Shown here piece after piece: positions 16,323 through 24,185 of a stretch of DNA of 64,000 nucleotides. The translations under genes were made by a program, and so were the position numbers. Every line of letters starts with the position of its first letter. Position 1 is the stretch's first letter. Source of the stretch: CAZAYY01 sp964489525 (GTDB lineage Bacteria > Chloroflexota > Anaerolineae > Anaerolineales > JABWBV01); NCBI GenBank assembly GCA_964489525.1, contig CAZAYY010000012.1, positions 1 through 64,000 on the forward strand. Reading direction: 5' to 3'. The notes beneath the pieces are model-generated. The model was given only the letters and a program-made list of their open reading frames with translations. It made no database searches and was not told the DNA's origin.

Positions 16323-17087
16323 TTATTTAATTTGTTTAAAATTAATCAAGAGCAGCGCCTGGTTGCAGTTGGCAAAGGTGTCAAAATAAATCTTATCGGA
16401 AAGCGGCAGACCACCCTGGCCAATCAGCTGTAAATACAACGTGCCTCTGGATGCAGTCGGCTGCTCCGCGAGGGTAAACTCATACCCACCCGGGCCATAC
16501 AGGGTTGCCAGGCCAGTGAGGGTAATCAGTTCCATTGGCTTGCCAGCCAGAGAACCCCCAAGATGAACTTCAAGCGAAGTGATTGGAGCGCCAGTCAAAT
16601 CAAACACCTGCCCGCCCACGCCCATCCAGTTGCAGCCCAGCTCTTGCCGGGTGAAGTTTTGGAGGGCCAGCGGCGAACTCTGGAGCACGTAGGCATATTG
16701 CGAAACCGGTGTACGAGTTGAGGTGGGCGCTGGTGTGCGTGGGTCACGGGTGGGGGTTGCTGTGAAAACAAAGAACGACGTCGAAGTGGGTTCTGGCGTG
16801 GCAGTGGGCGCAATGGTTGCACTGGGCAGCGGCGTTTTGGAGGGTTCCGGCGTCCAGGTGTCGGGAAGAATCGGGGCGCGTGTCGCGGTGTTGGTTGGGA
16901 ACGGTGTGAGGGTAGGGAATTCAGGAATGGGCGGCAGCGGACGCAGCGCCTCAGGCAGCACATTCGGATTGCTAAAAATGAACGCGACGACACAGCAAAC
17001 CAACACCGTGGCAGCAAGGAAAAAGAGGGTAAGGATATTCAGCAGCGGGCTGCCTTTTGAGGAGGATGTTCTAGATGTTCTTCTCAT
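16323..17087 (-). CDS. Membrane-anchored protein with Pro/Thr-rich stalk, unknown
   Basis: 254 residues: a short basic cytoplasmic N-terminus, one transmembrane helix (about 16-40), a long Pro/Thr/Ser-rich stalk (about 45-130, with many TPxPT-like repeats), and a C-terminal domain of about 120 residues (from about QYAYVLQSSP) containing GCNWMGVGGQVFDLTGAP and GTLYLQLIGQ. I do not recognise the domain with certainty; it looks like a small all-beta fold outside the membrane. It overlaps the preceding parvulin gene by 4 bp (ATGA), so the two are probably made together and may act together at the cell surface. Confidence 0.7.
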   Translation of the reverse strand: MRRTSRTSSSKGSPLLNILTLFFLAATVLVCCVVAFIFSNPNVLPEALRPLPPIPEFPTLTPFPTNTATRAPILPDTWTPEPSKTPLPSATIAPTATPEPTSTSFFVFTATPTRDPRTPAPTSTRTPVSQYAYVLQSSPLALQNFTRQELGCNWMGVGGQVFDLTGAPITSLEVHLGGSLAGKPMELITLTGLATLYGPGGYEFTLAEQPTASRGTLYLQLIGQGGLPLSDKIYFDTFANCNQALLLINFKQIK

Positions 17088-18070
17088 CGCAGTTCTTCCT
17101 TTGTCTCTGAAAGATAGATGCGGATATCGCCATTATCACGCTGTGTGTCGAGCCAATTTTGCAGGGCGTTCACCTGGAGTGCCAGGCGCACATCCGGCTC
17201 GAGTGGGCGTTCTTGAGGCCCTTCCATTACCTGAATGATATGATACCCCAGCCTGGTTTGGATAATATCGCTATACTGGCCGGGTTGTAATTCAAACAAA
17301 ACTTGCTCAATTTCAGGGAATTCCAGGTAGCCCTTGGGAAGCCAGCCAAATTCACCCAGGTTGTAGGGTTTATAGATACTGACCATAACATCAAAACTGG
17401 TACCTGCATTTAACTGACCCAAAACTGTGCGAGCATCACTTTCATTATATAGCAAAACCTGCCTGCCGCGCACCTGGATTGCCGATTCAGGCACGGCCTC
17501 GATCACACTGTCCCGCATCCATGCTGCCAACACGGAACGGCGCAGGTCGTTGGCAAACGATTGCGGAGTATATCCATTGGCCTGCTGCCAGGCAGCCAGG
17601 GCCTGGCTCCCGCCCATTTTTGCTTCCAGGGCAGCAATCCGCTCACCCAACGCTTCTTCGGTCAGAACAAACCCGCTGGCAGTGGCAGCCTGAGCCAACA
17701 GCAAGGTGTTCACCAGCTCGGTTTCAACCCGAACTGCAGCCTCTTCAACGGGCAGTGGAACCGGCTGAGCCGCCTGGTAACGGGCATACACCTCTCGAAA
17801 TTCTGCCAGGGAAATGACTGCGCCGTTCACAAATAATGCCAGGGGCTCTGGTGTTGGGCTGGGCGGGGGTAGGGTTGAACTGGGCAGGGGCTGCAGCGGT
17901 GTCTGGGTAGCATCCTGCAAAGGCACGATTGTCCCGCCAGCAGGCTGGCTTGAGACCAGTGGTGTCCCCTGGGATTCCGGATTGGTTGACGTGGCCTCCA
18001 CTGGCCGGCAGCCCACCAACAGCAAGGTGAAAATCGCAATCGCTGTTAAAGTTCTAAACAATGGGTTCAC
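17084..18070 (-). CDS. SurA/PpiC-type peptidyl-prolyl isomerase lipoprotein
   Basis: 328 residues with a lipoprotein signal ending LLVGC (Cys about 21), a Pro/Ser/Thr-rich linker (about 25-75), a SurA-N-like helical region (about 78-200), and a parvulin domain: VRGRQVLLYNESDARTVLGQL, then LGEFGWLPKGYL and LGYHIIQV. It would act as a folding helper for exported proteins outside the cell membrane. It is translationally coupled to the stalked protein that follows, a possible client or partner. Confidence 0.88.
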   Translation of the reverse strand: MNPLFRTLTAIAIFTLLLVGCRPVEATSTNPESQGTPLVSSQPAGGTIVPLQDATQTPLQPLPSSTLPPPSPTPEPLALFVNGAVISLAEFREVYARYQAAQPVPLPVEEAAVRVETELVNTLLLAQAATASGFVLTEEALGERIAALEAKMGGSQALAAWQQANGYTPQSFANDLRRSVLAAWMRDSVIEAVPESAIQVRGRQVLLYNESDARTVLGQLNAGTSFDVMVSIYKPYNLGEFGWLPKGYLEFPEIEQVLFELQPGQYSDIIQTRLGYHIIQVMEGPQERPLEPDVRLALQVNALQNWLDTQRDNGDIRIYLSETKEELR

Positions 18071-18215
18071 AAAATGCTTTGATCATTGGGTCATGCTATT
18101 TTGAAATTTCATGCTGATTATACCCGTAAATCCCTTTTTTATTGGAGGTTGCCTATCCCCCCTTTGTCCCGGCTAACCAGCAAGCCCACCGGGTGCGTTG
18201 GTTAACAAAACGCCT

Positions 18216-18428
18216 AGGTGCGCGCAAATGTTGTTAGAATTTGCGGTTCTCCCTTTCCAACCCCACCCCCAACCCCGCCCCAGGCTTTGGGGCGGGGAGT
18301 AAAAAAGGGATTGGCCACCTGGCGGGCAGTACCCGCCAGGTGGCCAATCCCTAAGAATTCCCCCTTCCCGGCGGGAAGGGGGACAGGGGGATGGGGAATG
18401 GATGCAATTACAACATTTGCATGCTCCC
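18216..18428. mobile_element. Family B hairpin repeat, copy 2 (most complete)
   Basis: About 213 bp. It starts AGGTGCGCGCAAATGTTGTT and ends with ACAACATTTGCATGCTCCC, an imperfect inverted match (shared GCAAATGTTGT). Inside are a CCCCGCCCC/GGGGCGGGG hairpin (about 18274-18298) and a perfect 20-bp stem with a CAGTA loop (18307-18351). The 8-bp direct repeat AAACGCCT flanks it at 18208-18215 and 18429-18436. No gene is present. It fills most of the 480-bp gap between the parvulin gene and plsC; the rest shows nothing recognisable. Confidence 0.65.
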
Positions 18429-18551
18429 AAACGCCTGAAATCCCACAGGCAGGGATAACTTCAGGTACAATGATAGTGTTCTTCCCTTCCCATGGGGGCT
18501 GGGTGAGCAAATACTGTAAAATTACAGAATCATAGAACTACGAGGATGCAG

Positions 18552-19235
18552 ATGTTTTTAAGAAATGCATTGGATGTGATTTTTCGCTTTTTGTTATGGT
18601 TGTTTGCCCGAATCGACGCGGCAGGTGTGGAAAATATTCCGGAAAGCGGAGGGGCCATATTGGCCACAAACCACCTGAGCCGGGTAGATGCGCCTTTGAT
18701 TTATGTTCACATCAAACGCCGGGACGTAACCGGGTTGGCAGCAGATAAATACCTGCGCTACCCCCTGATGCGGATTATCATTAACGCAGTCAACGGCATC
18801 TGGATTGACCGCGAAAACCCGGCACCCAGCTCCCTGCGCGAAGCCATCCATCACCTGCAAAATGGGGGGTTGTTGGGCATCGCCCCTGAAGGCACTCGCA
18901 GCCAGACCGGGCAGCTGCTGCCTGCCAAAGCAGGGGCGGCGCTGCTGGCGACCAAAGCCAGTGTGCCCATTGTACCCATTGCCGTATGGGGAACCGAAAA
19001 AGTGGTGCGGCAGTTTTACCGCTTTAAGCGAACCAGGCTGTATATTCGCTTTGGAAAACCGTTCATGCTCCAACCGCTGGAGCGCAAAGACCGGGATGGC
19101 AGCCTGCAGCGCAATGCAGATGAAATCATGTGCCAGATTGCCGCCATGCTTCCGCCTGAATACCGGGGGGCATACGCAGCCCACCCGCGATTATTCGAGA
19201 TTTTACAAGAAATCGAACAGCAGCATCCCTCTTAA
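18552..19235 (+). CDS. plsC: 1-acyl-sn-glycerol-3-phosphate acyltransferase
   Basis: 227 residues from the ATG at 18552, which has GAGG at a proper 6-nt spacing; the ATG at 18546 abuts that site and is less likely. The motifs are complete: NHLSRVDAPLIYVH (catalytic H-x4-D) and APEGTRSQTGQLLPAKAGAA (substrate-binding PEGTRS), with an N-terminal hydrophobic segment. It transfers an acyl chain to lysophosphatidic acid to make phosphatidic acid at the membrane. A GAF gene follows 46 bp downstream. Confidence 0.9.
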   Translation: MFLRNALDVIFRFLLWLFARIDAAGVENIPESGGAILATNHLSRVDAPLIYVHIKRRDVTGLAADKYLRYPLMRIIINAVNGIWIDRENPAPSSLREAIHHLQNGGLLGIAPEGTRSQTGQLLPAKAGAALLATKASVPIVPIAVWGTEKVVRQFYRFKRTRLYIRFGKPFMLQPLERKDRDGSLQRNADEIMCQIAAMLPPEYRGAYAAHPRLFEILQEIEQQHPS

Positions 19236-19281
19236 GTCCTGGTGTGTCAAAAAACCGGGGTATCCGGTATATAATCAAGTT

Positions 19282-19887
19282 ATGAATATCGAAGCCCTCA
19301 AATTCCTCAAACAAGATAATCAACGCCTGCGCACGGAAAACCAGGCTTATCAGGAAGAGCTAACCGGCCTACGGGCTGCCTTTAAAGCCCTCACCCGGCT
19401 GGAACGCGGCCTGGATGAAGTTTCAACGAATACCGATGTTTTTTTACTCATCCAGGAAATTTTAGGCAGTGCCCTGCAAGCAGTGGATTCGGAAGATGGC
19501 TCGCTGATTTTATTGGATGAAGAAGCCGGGGAACTGGTTTTTGTGGCTTGCGCAGGCAGCGGGCAAAACAGCCTGGTGGGCATGCGCATTCCAGCCAGTG
19601 CCGGAATTGTTGGGCAGGTGGTCAACAGCCGCCAGCCTTACCTGGCACAAGATGTCCGGTTGGAACCCCTCTGGTCACCCATGGTGGATGAAAGAACCGG
19701 TTTCCGGACACTTTCGCTGATGTGTGTTCCAGTTGGCGACTCGAAACGTGTGTTGGGGGCCATTGAAGTGGTCAATAAACGCGCTAGCCGCTTGTTTACC
19801 CAGGAAGACCTGCTGCTGCTCCAACTTGCAGCCCGGCTGGCCGGTTTGGCCCTGGCCCGGGCCGAGCAGCCGGGGCCTGAAGCCTAA
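19282..19887 (+). CDS. GAF-domain protein
   Basis: 201 residues. An N-terminal coiled-coil helix (about 1-45: LKFLKQDNQRLRTENQAYQEE) leads to one GAF domain (about 48-190) with the typical DGSLILLDEEAGELVFVACAG and LSLMCVPVGD..LGAIEVVNKR segments. There is no output domain, so it may act by dimerising with or binding a partner. GAF domains bind small ligands or mediate dimers. Its stop overlaps the stop of the convergent kinase gene by 4 bp. Confidence 0.85.
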   Translation: MNIEALKFLKQDNQRLRTENQAYQEELTGLRAAFKALTRLERGLDEVSTNTDVFLLIQEILGSALQAVDSEDGSLILLDEEAGELVFVACAGSGQNSLVGMRIPASAGIVGQVVNSRQPYLAQDVRLEPLWSPMVDERTGFRTLSLMCVPVGDSKRVLGAIEVVNKRASRLFTQEDLLLLQLAARLAGLALARAEQPGPEA

Positions 19888-20546
19888 ACCCTTTTACCGT
19901 TAATTTCATCTTCCCCAAACACCACTTCTTCTTTTCCAGATAATTTTTCGTGCACTTTCTGCAAAACCAGTTCCAGGTGGCGGGGGTGAGCGACATAATC
20001 CAGGTTGTCGGATGGCACGGTTAACACCGGGCACTGAGAGAAATTCTCAATCCATTCTTCGTAAAGCAAATTGAGCTGAGCGAGGTACTCCCCCGATATC
20101 TCTCGTTCAAAAAAGCGCGCCCGGCGAGAAATTCGCTTTAACAACGTGGGAACAGAAGCCCGCAGGTAAATCACCAGGTCCGGAGCAGGAAGCAGGTCCA
20201 CCACTGCCTGGTACAACGCCCGGTAGGTTAGGTAATCGCGTTCAGAAATCATTCCTTGCAGGGACAAATTCCGAGCAAACACCTCTGAATCCTCATACAC
20301 GCTGCGGTCTTGAATGACTGACCCGGGGTGGTACTGCAAGCTGGAATGGGAGCGCAGCCGATTGGTCAGAAAAAACACCTGGGAATGAAACGCCCAGGTG
20401 CGCATGTCGCGGTAAAAATCTTCCAAATAGGGGTTTTCCCCTACGGGCTCATAGTATGGATCCCAACCCAGCTTTTGGCTGAGGAGTTGGACGAGCGTAG
20501 ATTTCCCCACCCCGATATTCCCGGCAACAATCACGTATTTTTTCAT
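19884..20546 (-). CDS. Deoxynucleoside (dG/dA-type) kinase
   Basis: 220 residues. P-loop GNIGVGKST (about 9-17), a substrate-binding EPVGENPYLEDFYRD, IQDRSVYEDSEVFA with the catalytic DRS triad, and a lid segment RISRRARFFEREI. It phosphorylates deoxynucleosides with ATP in the salvage pathway. The start codon overlaps the stop of the PEP/pyruvate-binding gene (ATGA), making a three-gene unit with dnaN. The specificity (dGuo/dAdo versus others) is inferred from overall similarity. Confidence 0.88.
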   Translation of the reverse strand: MKKYVIVAGNIGVGKSTLVQLLSQKLGWDPYYEPVGENPYLEDFYRDMRTWAFHSQVFFLTNRLRSHSSLQYHPGSVIQDRSVYEDSEVFARNLSLQGMISERDYLTYRALYQAVVDLLPAPDLVIYLRASVPTLLKRISRRARFFEREISGEYLAQLNLLYEEWIENFSQCPVLTVPSDNLDYVAHPRHLELVLQKVHEKLSGKEEVVFGEDEINGKRV

Positions 20547-22894
20547 ATCCCTGAACTTTTAGGAGAAAAGAAAGCAGCAGCCCGGTTTTTATTGTTGTCC
20601 ATCACCAGTTCTAGAGAAGCATCGGGGCGGCAGGCTTTCACATCAATCAACCGTAAACAATCATACAGAAATGGCTCATCGTTCAGAATTTCGGCAGGCA
20701 GGAAGTTTTCAAGGCTGTTATGGGTGTTGTAGAGGAAATCCCGGTTATAAATCACGTCCGGGTCTTCCAGGTAAATGGCAAGCGGGAAGGTTTTGGTTTC
20801 CATCAAATCCTGGAAAAAATGGGTCCCAAAAGAAGGTTCCGGAGCTTCCCCAATGCCTTCTCCAGTAACTTCCACCAGGGAGCGCGAATTGTAAACATCC
20901 CCAAAGCCAACCGGAATCCCCAAATCGGGGTTAGACGTCCCCCAACGACCTGGACCGATGCAAATAAAGGTCTTGCCTTTCAGTGCCGAATTCAAACGAC
21001 CAATGGCCTGGGCAAGCAAGGTGCGTTGGGCGGGCAGGGTCAAAGCAAAGTAGGCTTCGGCAGGCACGAAAATCACATATTGGATATCCCCTACCCTGCC
21101 CTGAGGCACCATGCGGCGGGTTGAAAAGAGGACTTCAGCGGGGTTGAGTTCTTCGGGCAGGCGGGCTTCCACATCTTTCAGGTGACTTTGAGGACGGCAC
21201 TGCAAAATTGATATGCGTACATTGGGCCGGATCTCGTTAGGGTTTTCGATACTGATCGTAAATTCCATGTCCACCGGCAGGTTGTAATGCTCTTCCAAAG
21301 CATTCAACATCCGGCGCATCCGGTCGGGGAAAGGTGTCCGAGACAAAACGCCATCCATCGTCAGAACCAGCTGTTGAATATTTGCACCCGAAAGGATGGT
21401 GCGAATATTGGTGACGTAATTATCCTGCACCAGTTGGGCAATATAGCGCAAAATTTTATACTGGGGGGTAATCACCTCGCGGACAGGCAGGGTTTTAAAC
21501 GTGTTCTCTTCCAGGTCAATCAGGTCCACATACTGCTGCGAATAGCGCTGCAGCAAACCGGGGGCGCTTTCAGGGCGCAGCGTAGGGTGGCTCAGTGCAA
21601 CCAGGCGGGGGTAATCGTTGCCCACCCGGTCTACAGCGCGGGTGCCCAACCCCCAAACCAGCCGTAAGAACCCATCTTCCTGGCGAATCTGAGGCGCCCA
21701 GCGGTAGAGGTTGTGACCAAAAGCCACCCCGGCAGCATGGGGGAAAAAGTACTTGCCCATTTTTTCACCCTGGACAACCTGGATGAGAATGGCCATGCGT
21801 TCATCGTAATCCTGCAGCCCTTTGGTGCGGCGGTAAAGCAGCGCGTCCGGATTGAGCACGCTGGCATAAATTCGCTTAATGGCATCCACCAGGGCAGCCA
21901 GGTTTTCCTGGATCGTTCCCTGGTTGGGGCAAAAATAGCTGTCGTACTTTCCAGCGAAAGACGTGCCGAAGTTATCTTCGAGCAGGCTGGAGGAGCGGAC
22001 AATCAGGGGTTTGCCATGGAAGGCTTCCACACACTCATACAGGCGTTCGAGTACATCGCGCGGAAATTCACCGCCCAGGTATTCATCTACCACCCGGCTG
22101 TAATCGGCACGGATTTTTTCTTCGGGCTGGTATTTCTGGTCGTTCCAGTGCAGCAGGCCGTTCATCCGCATGTAGGTATACATCATGTCGGCGCCGAGGT
22201 AGTAGGATTCAGGGATTTCAATATTTTCGCGAATCTCATCCGGGCAAACCGCCTGCAAAATTCGGTAAGCCAGCAGCATGCCTGCGGCTTTTCCACCAAT
22301 TTTGCCATAGCTAATTTTGCGGCGCAGGATGCTGCGCAAATCGTCCATCGTCAGCCATTTTTTGGCAATGCCCACATATTCAAGATGGTCGCTGATCATG
22401 GCACGAATCAACACCACTTTAATTTCCTGAAGGTGGGGTTCGAGCCGCTCCCGCTCGGCAGGGGGTTTTTCTTCAATCAAACGAGCCTGCTCAAAAAGCA
22501 TGTACTTAGGCGCCAGTTCGGGGTTGAAGAAAATCATTGAATTGTCTTCATCGGCTTTGCGCCGGGCGAGTGTGCGCGTGACCATATCTTCAAATAGTTC
22601 GTACGGCAGGTTGGTTGCAAAGTAAAAATCAGTCAGGTGGTCGCGCACCCGCTGTTGGCGCATTTCCCAAACCTCGCCGTCTTCTTCGTGCAGCGGGTCG
22701 CGAATGCCTTCGAGTTTTTGCGAGCGAATGGCACGTTTGCGCACCAGGGCTTCCAGATCGGGTTCGCTGATCACACCCCGGTCGAACAGTTCCTGGCGCA
22801 TCATCTCCCGGATCCGGTCTCCCAGGATGGGATACTGCGCCAACGTCAGGCTGATACGCAGAATGGGGTCGGTAAATTTTGAGGGTAGGGTCAT
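20543..22894 (-). CDS. PEP/pyruvate-binding (PPDK N-terminal) domain protein
   Basis: 783 residues. The central region carries the nucleotide-binding ATP-grasp domain of pyruvate, phosphate dikinase/PEP synthase: LIVRSSSLLEDNFGTSFAGKYDSYF (about 300) and later GRWGTSNPDLGIPV. The first 290 residues form an unfamiliar alpha-helical region. The phosphohistidine swivel domain and the PEP-binding barrel of full enzymes are not seen, so it cannot run the full PPDK reaction alone; a phosphotransfer or ATP-dependent role with a partner is possible. Its ATG shares one base with the dnaN stop (TGATG) and its end overlaps the kinase gene. Confidence 0.8.
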   Translation of the reverse strand: MTLPSKFTDPILRISLTLAQYPILGDRIREMMRQELFDRGVISEPDLEALVRKRAIRSQKLEGIRDPLHEEDGEVWEMRQQRVRDHLTDFYFATNLPYELFEDMVTRTLARRKADEDNSMIFFNPELAPKYMLFEQARLIEEKPPAERERLEPHLQEIKVVLIRAMISDHLEYVGIAKKWLTMDDLRSILRRKISYGKIGGKAAGMLLAYRILQAVCPDEIRENIEIPESYYLGADMMYTYMRMNGLLHWNDQKYQPEEKIRADYSRVVDEYLGGEFPRDVLERLYECVEAFHGKPLIVRSSSLLEDNFGTSFAGKYDSYFCPNQGTIQENLAALVDAIKRIYASVLNPDALLYRRTKGLQDYDERMAILIQVVQGEKMGKYFFPHAAGVAFGHNLYRWAPQIRQEDGFLRLVWGLGTRAVDRVGNDYPRLVALSHPTLRPESAPGLLQRYSQQYVDLIDLEENTFKTLPVREVITPQYKILRYIAQLVQDNYVTNIRTILSGANIQQLVLTMDGVLSRTPFPDRMRRMLNALEEHYNLPVDMEFTISIENPNEIRPNVRISILQCRPQSHLKDVEARLPEELNPAEVLFSTRRMVPQGRVGDIQYVIFVPAEAYFALTLPAQRTLLAQAIGRLNSALKGKTFICIGPGRWGTSNPDLGIPVGFGDVYNSRSLVEVTGEGIGEAPEPSFGTHFFQDLMETKTFPLAIYLEDPDVIYNRDFLYNTHNSLENFLPAEILNDEPFLYDCLRLIDVKACRPDASLELVMDNNKNRAAAFFSPKSSGI

Positions 22895-24021
22895 CAGATA
22901 TGCATGGGCATAATCACATGCAGGTAACCTTCTTCACCCAGGGGGCGAATCAAGCCCGGGGTGTTAGGCGCGTTGGTTTCGAGCGCAATGTTGGGGGTTT
23001 TGATCACTTCCAACACATCGCGCAAGTATTTCACATTGAAGGCAATCAACAAAGGCCCGCCTTCAATGTTGGCGTCCACCAATGTCTCGTTGGAGCCTGT
23101 TTCTTCTGATTGGGCGGTGATTTCAACCGCACCCGGCTGGAGTTCGCCGCCGGGTTTGATGCTCACTTTGGCGATGTTGGAGCTTTCGCGCGCGAAAATT
23201 TCGGCCTGCTTGCAGGCTTTAAGCAGGGCATCGGTGGAAATCACCGTTCGGGTTTTATACCCCCGCGGGATGATCTGGGTGAAATCAGGATAAGTGCCAT
23301 CAATCAGGCGAGAGTCGAGCTGAATATCTTTCAGGCGAAACACCACCTGGCCGCGCCCCTTGGGGATAACCATAGTGATGGTTTGAGCGCCATCGGTGGC
23401 AATGCGGGCCAGTTCAGAGAGCGCCCGGGCAGGGATAAGCACATTTTGAGGCTGGGAGACCGGGGCCGACAGAGAGGCTGTTTTTACCGAAAGCCGGAAG
23501 CCGTCTGCAGCCGCCATGGTAATTTTGTCACCCTCAAGGGTGATATAGACACCCGTCAAAACCGGGCGGGCTTCGTCGGTCGAAGCCGCAAAAGCCACCT
23601 GGTGGATCATTTCTTTGAAATCTGCGACATTGAGCTGAATTCCTGTAAGCAGGTCGGGCACAGGCATGGGCGGAAAATCCTGGGCGTCAATCCCCTTGAT
23701 ATCGGTGTTCGAGGCACCCGCGCTGACATGCAGGGTTTGGGTGCGTTCGGTCAGGTCCATCAGCACCTGGTCGCGGGGCAGGGCGTTGACCAGTTCGTTG
23801 AAAGTTCGGGCGGGAACCGTGGTGGAGCCTTCCTGCTCAATCCGGGCACCAAGCCAGCAGGTAATGCCCATTTCCAGGTTGGTGGCCGAAAGGCGCAAAC
23901 GGCCCTCATCCGTAGCAACCAACACATTGGACAAAACTGGCAGGGTGCTGCGCGGGGAGACTGCGCGGCTGACAATGTTTAAGCCCTGGGCAAGGTGTTC
24001 TTGCATGACCGATACTTTCAT
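22894..24021 (-). CDS. dnaN: DNA polymerase III beta subunit (sliding clamp)
   Basis: 375 residues from the ATG at 24021, chosen because AGGAG lies 8 nt upstream and because length and N-terminus (MKVSVMQEHLAQGLNIVSRAV) match DnaN. The three repeated clamp domains are intact (about 1-125, 128-250, 252-375), ending with HVIMPMHI (family M-P-x-R-I/L-like tail). The protein forms the dimeric ring that holds DNA polymerase on DNA. dnaN is not next to dnaA or recF here; it leads an overlapping operon with the PEP/pyruvate-binding protein and a deoxynucleoside kinase. Confidence 0.95.
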   Translation of the reverse strand: MKVSVMQEHLAQGLNIVSRAVSPRSTLPVLSNVLVATDEGRLRLSATNLEMGITCWLGARIEQEGSTTVPARTFNELVNALPRDQVLMDLTERTQTLHVSAGASNTDIKGIDAQDFPPMPVPDLLTGIQLNVADFKEMIHQVAFAASTDEARPVLTGVYITLEGDKITMAAADGFRLSVKTASLSAPVSQPQNVLIPARALSELARIATDGAQTITMVIPKGRGQVVFRLKDIQLDSRLIDGTYPDFTQIIPRGYKTRTVISTDALLKACKQAEIFARESSNIAKVSIKPGGELQPGAVEITAQSEETGSNETLVDANIEGGPLLIAFNVKYLRDVLEVIKTPNIALETNAPNTPGLIRPLGEEGYLHVIMPMHI

Positions 24022-24185
24022 GGGGTTTCTCCTGATGGTAAATTGAACGGGTCTGACGAATTTTTTGACTGCCTTTTTCCTGCTTTTTCCCTGGCTGAGG
24101 GAGTCAAAAAACAGGGGGGTTGGTTGCAAACCCGTTGGTAGAAGTATACAACGAGAAAGGCGAATTTTCCAGTGGATTACCTGGT

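Noticed and set aside
24061..24111. TTTTTTGACT...AGTCAAAAAA inverted repeat upstream of dnaN as a terminator
   Set aside because: The loop is 31 nt and the stem AT-rich with no GC core, so a stable hairpin is unlikely; it might be a protein site but support is weak.
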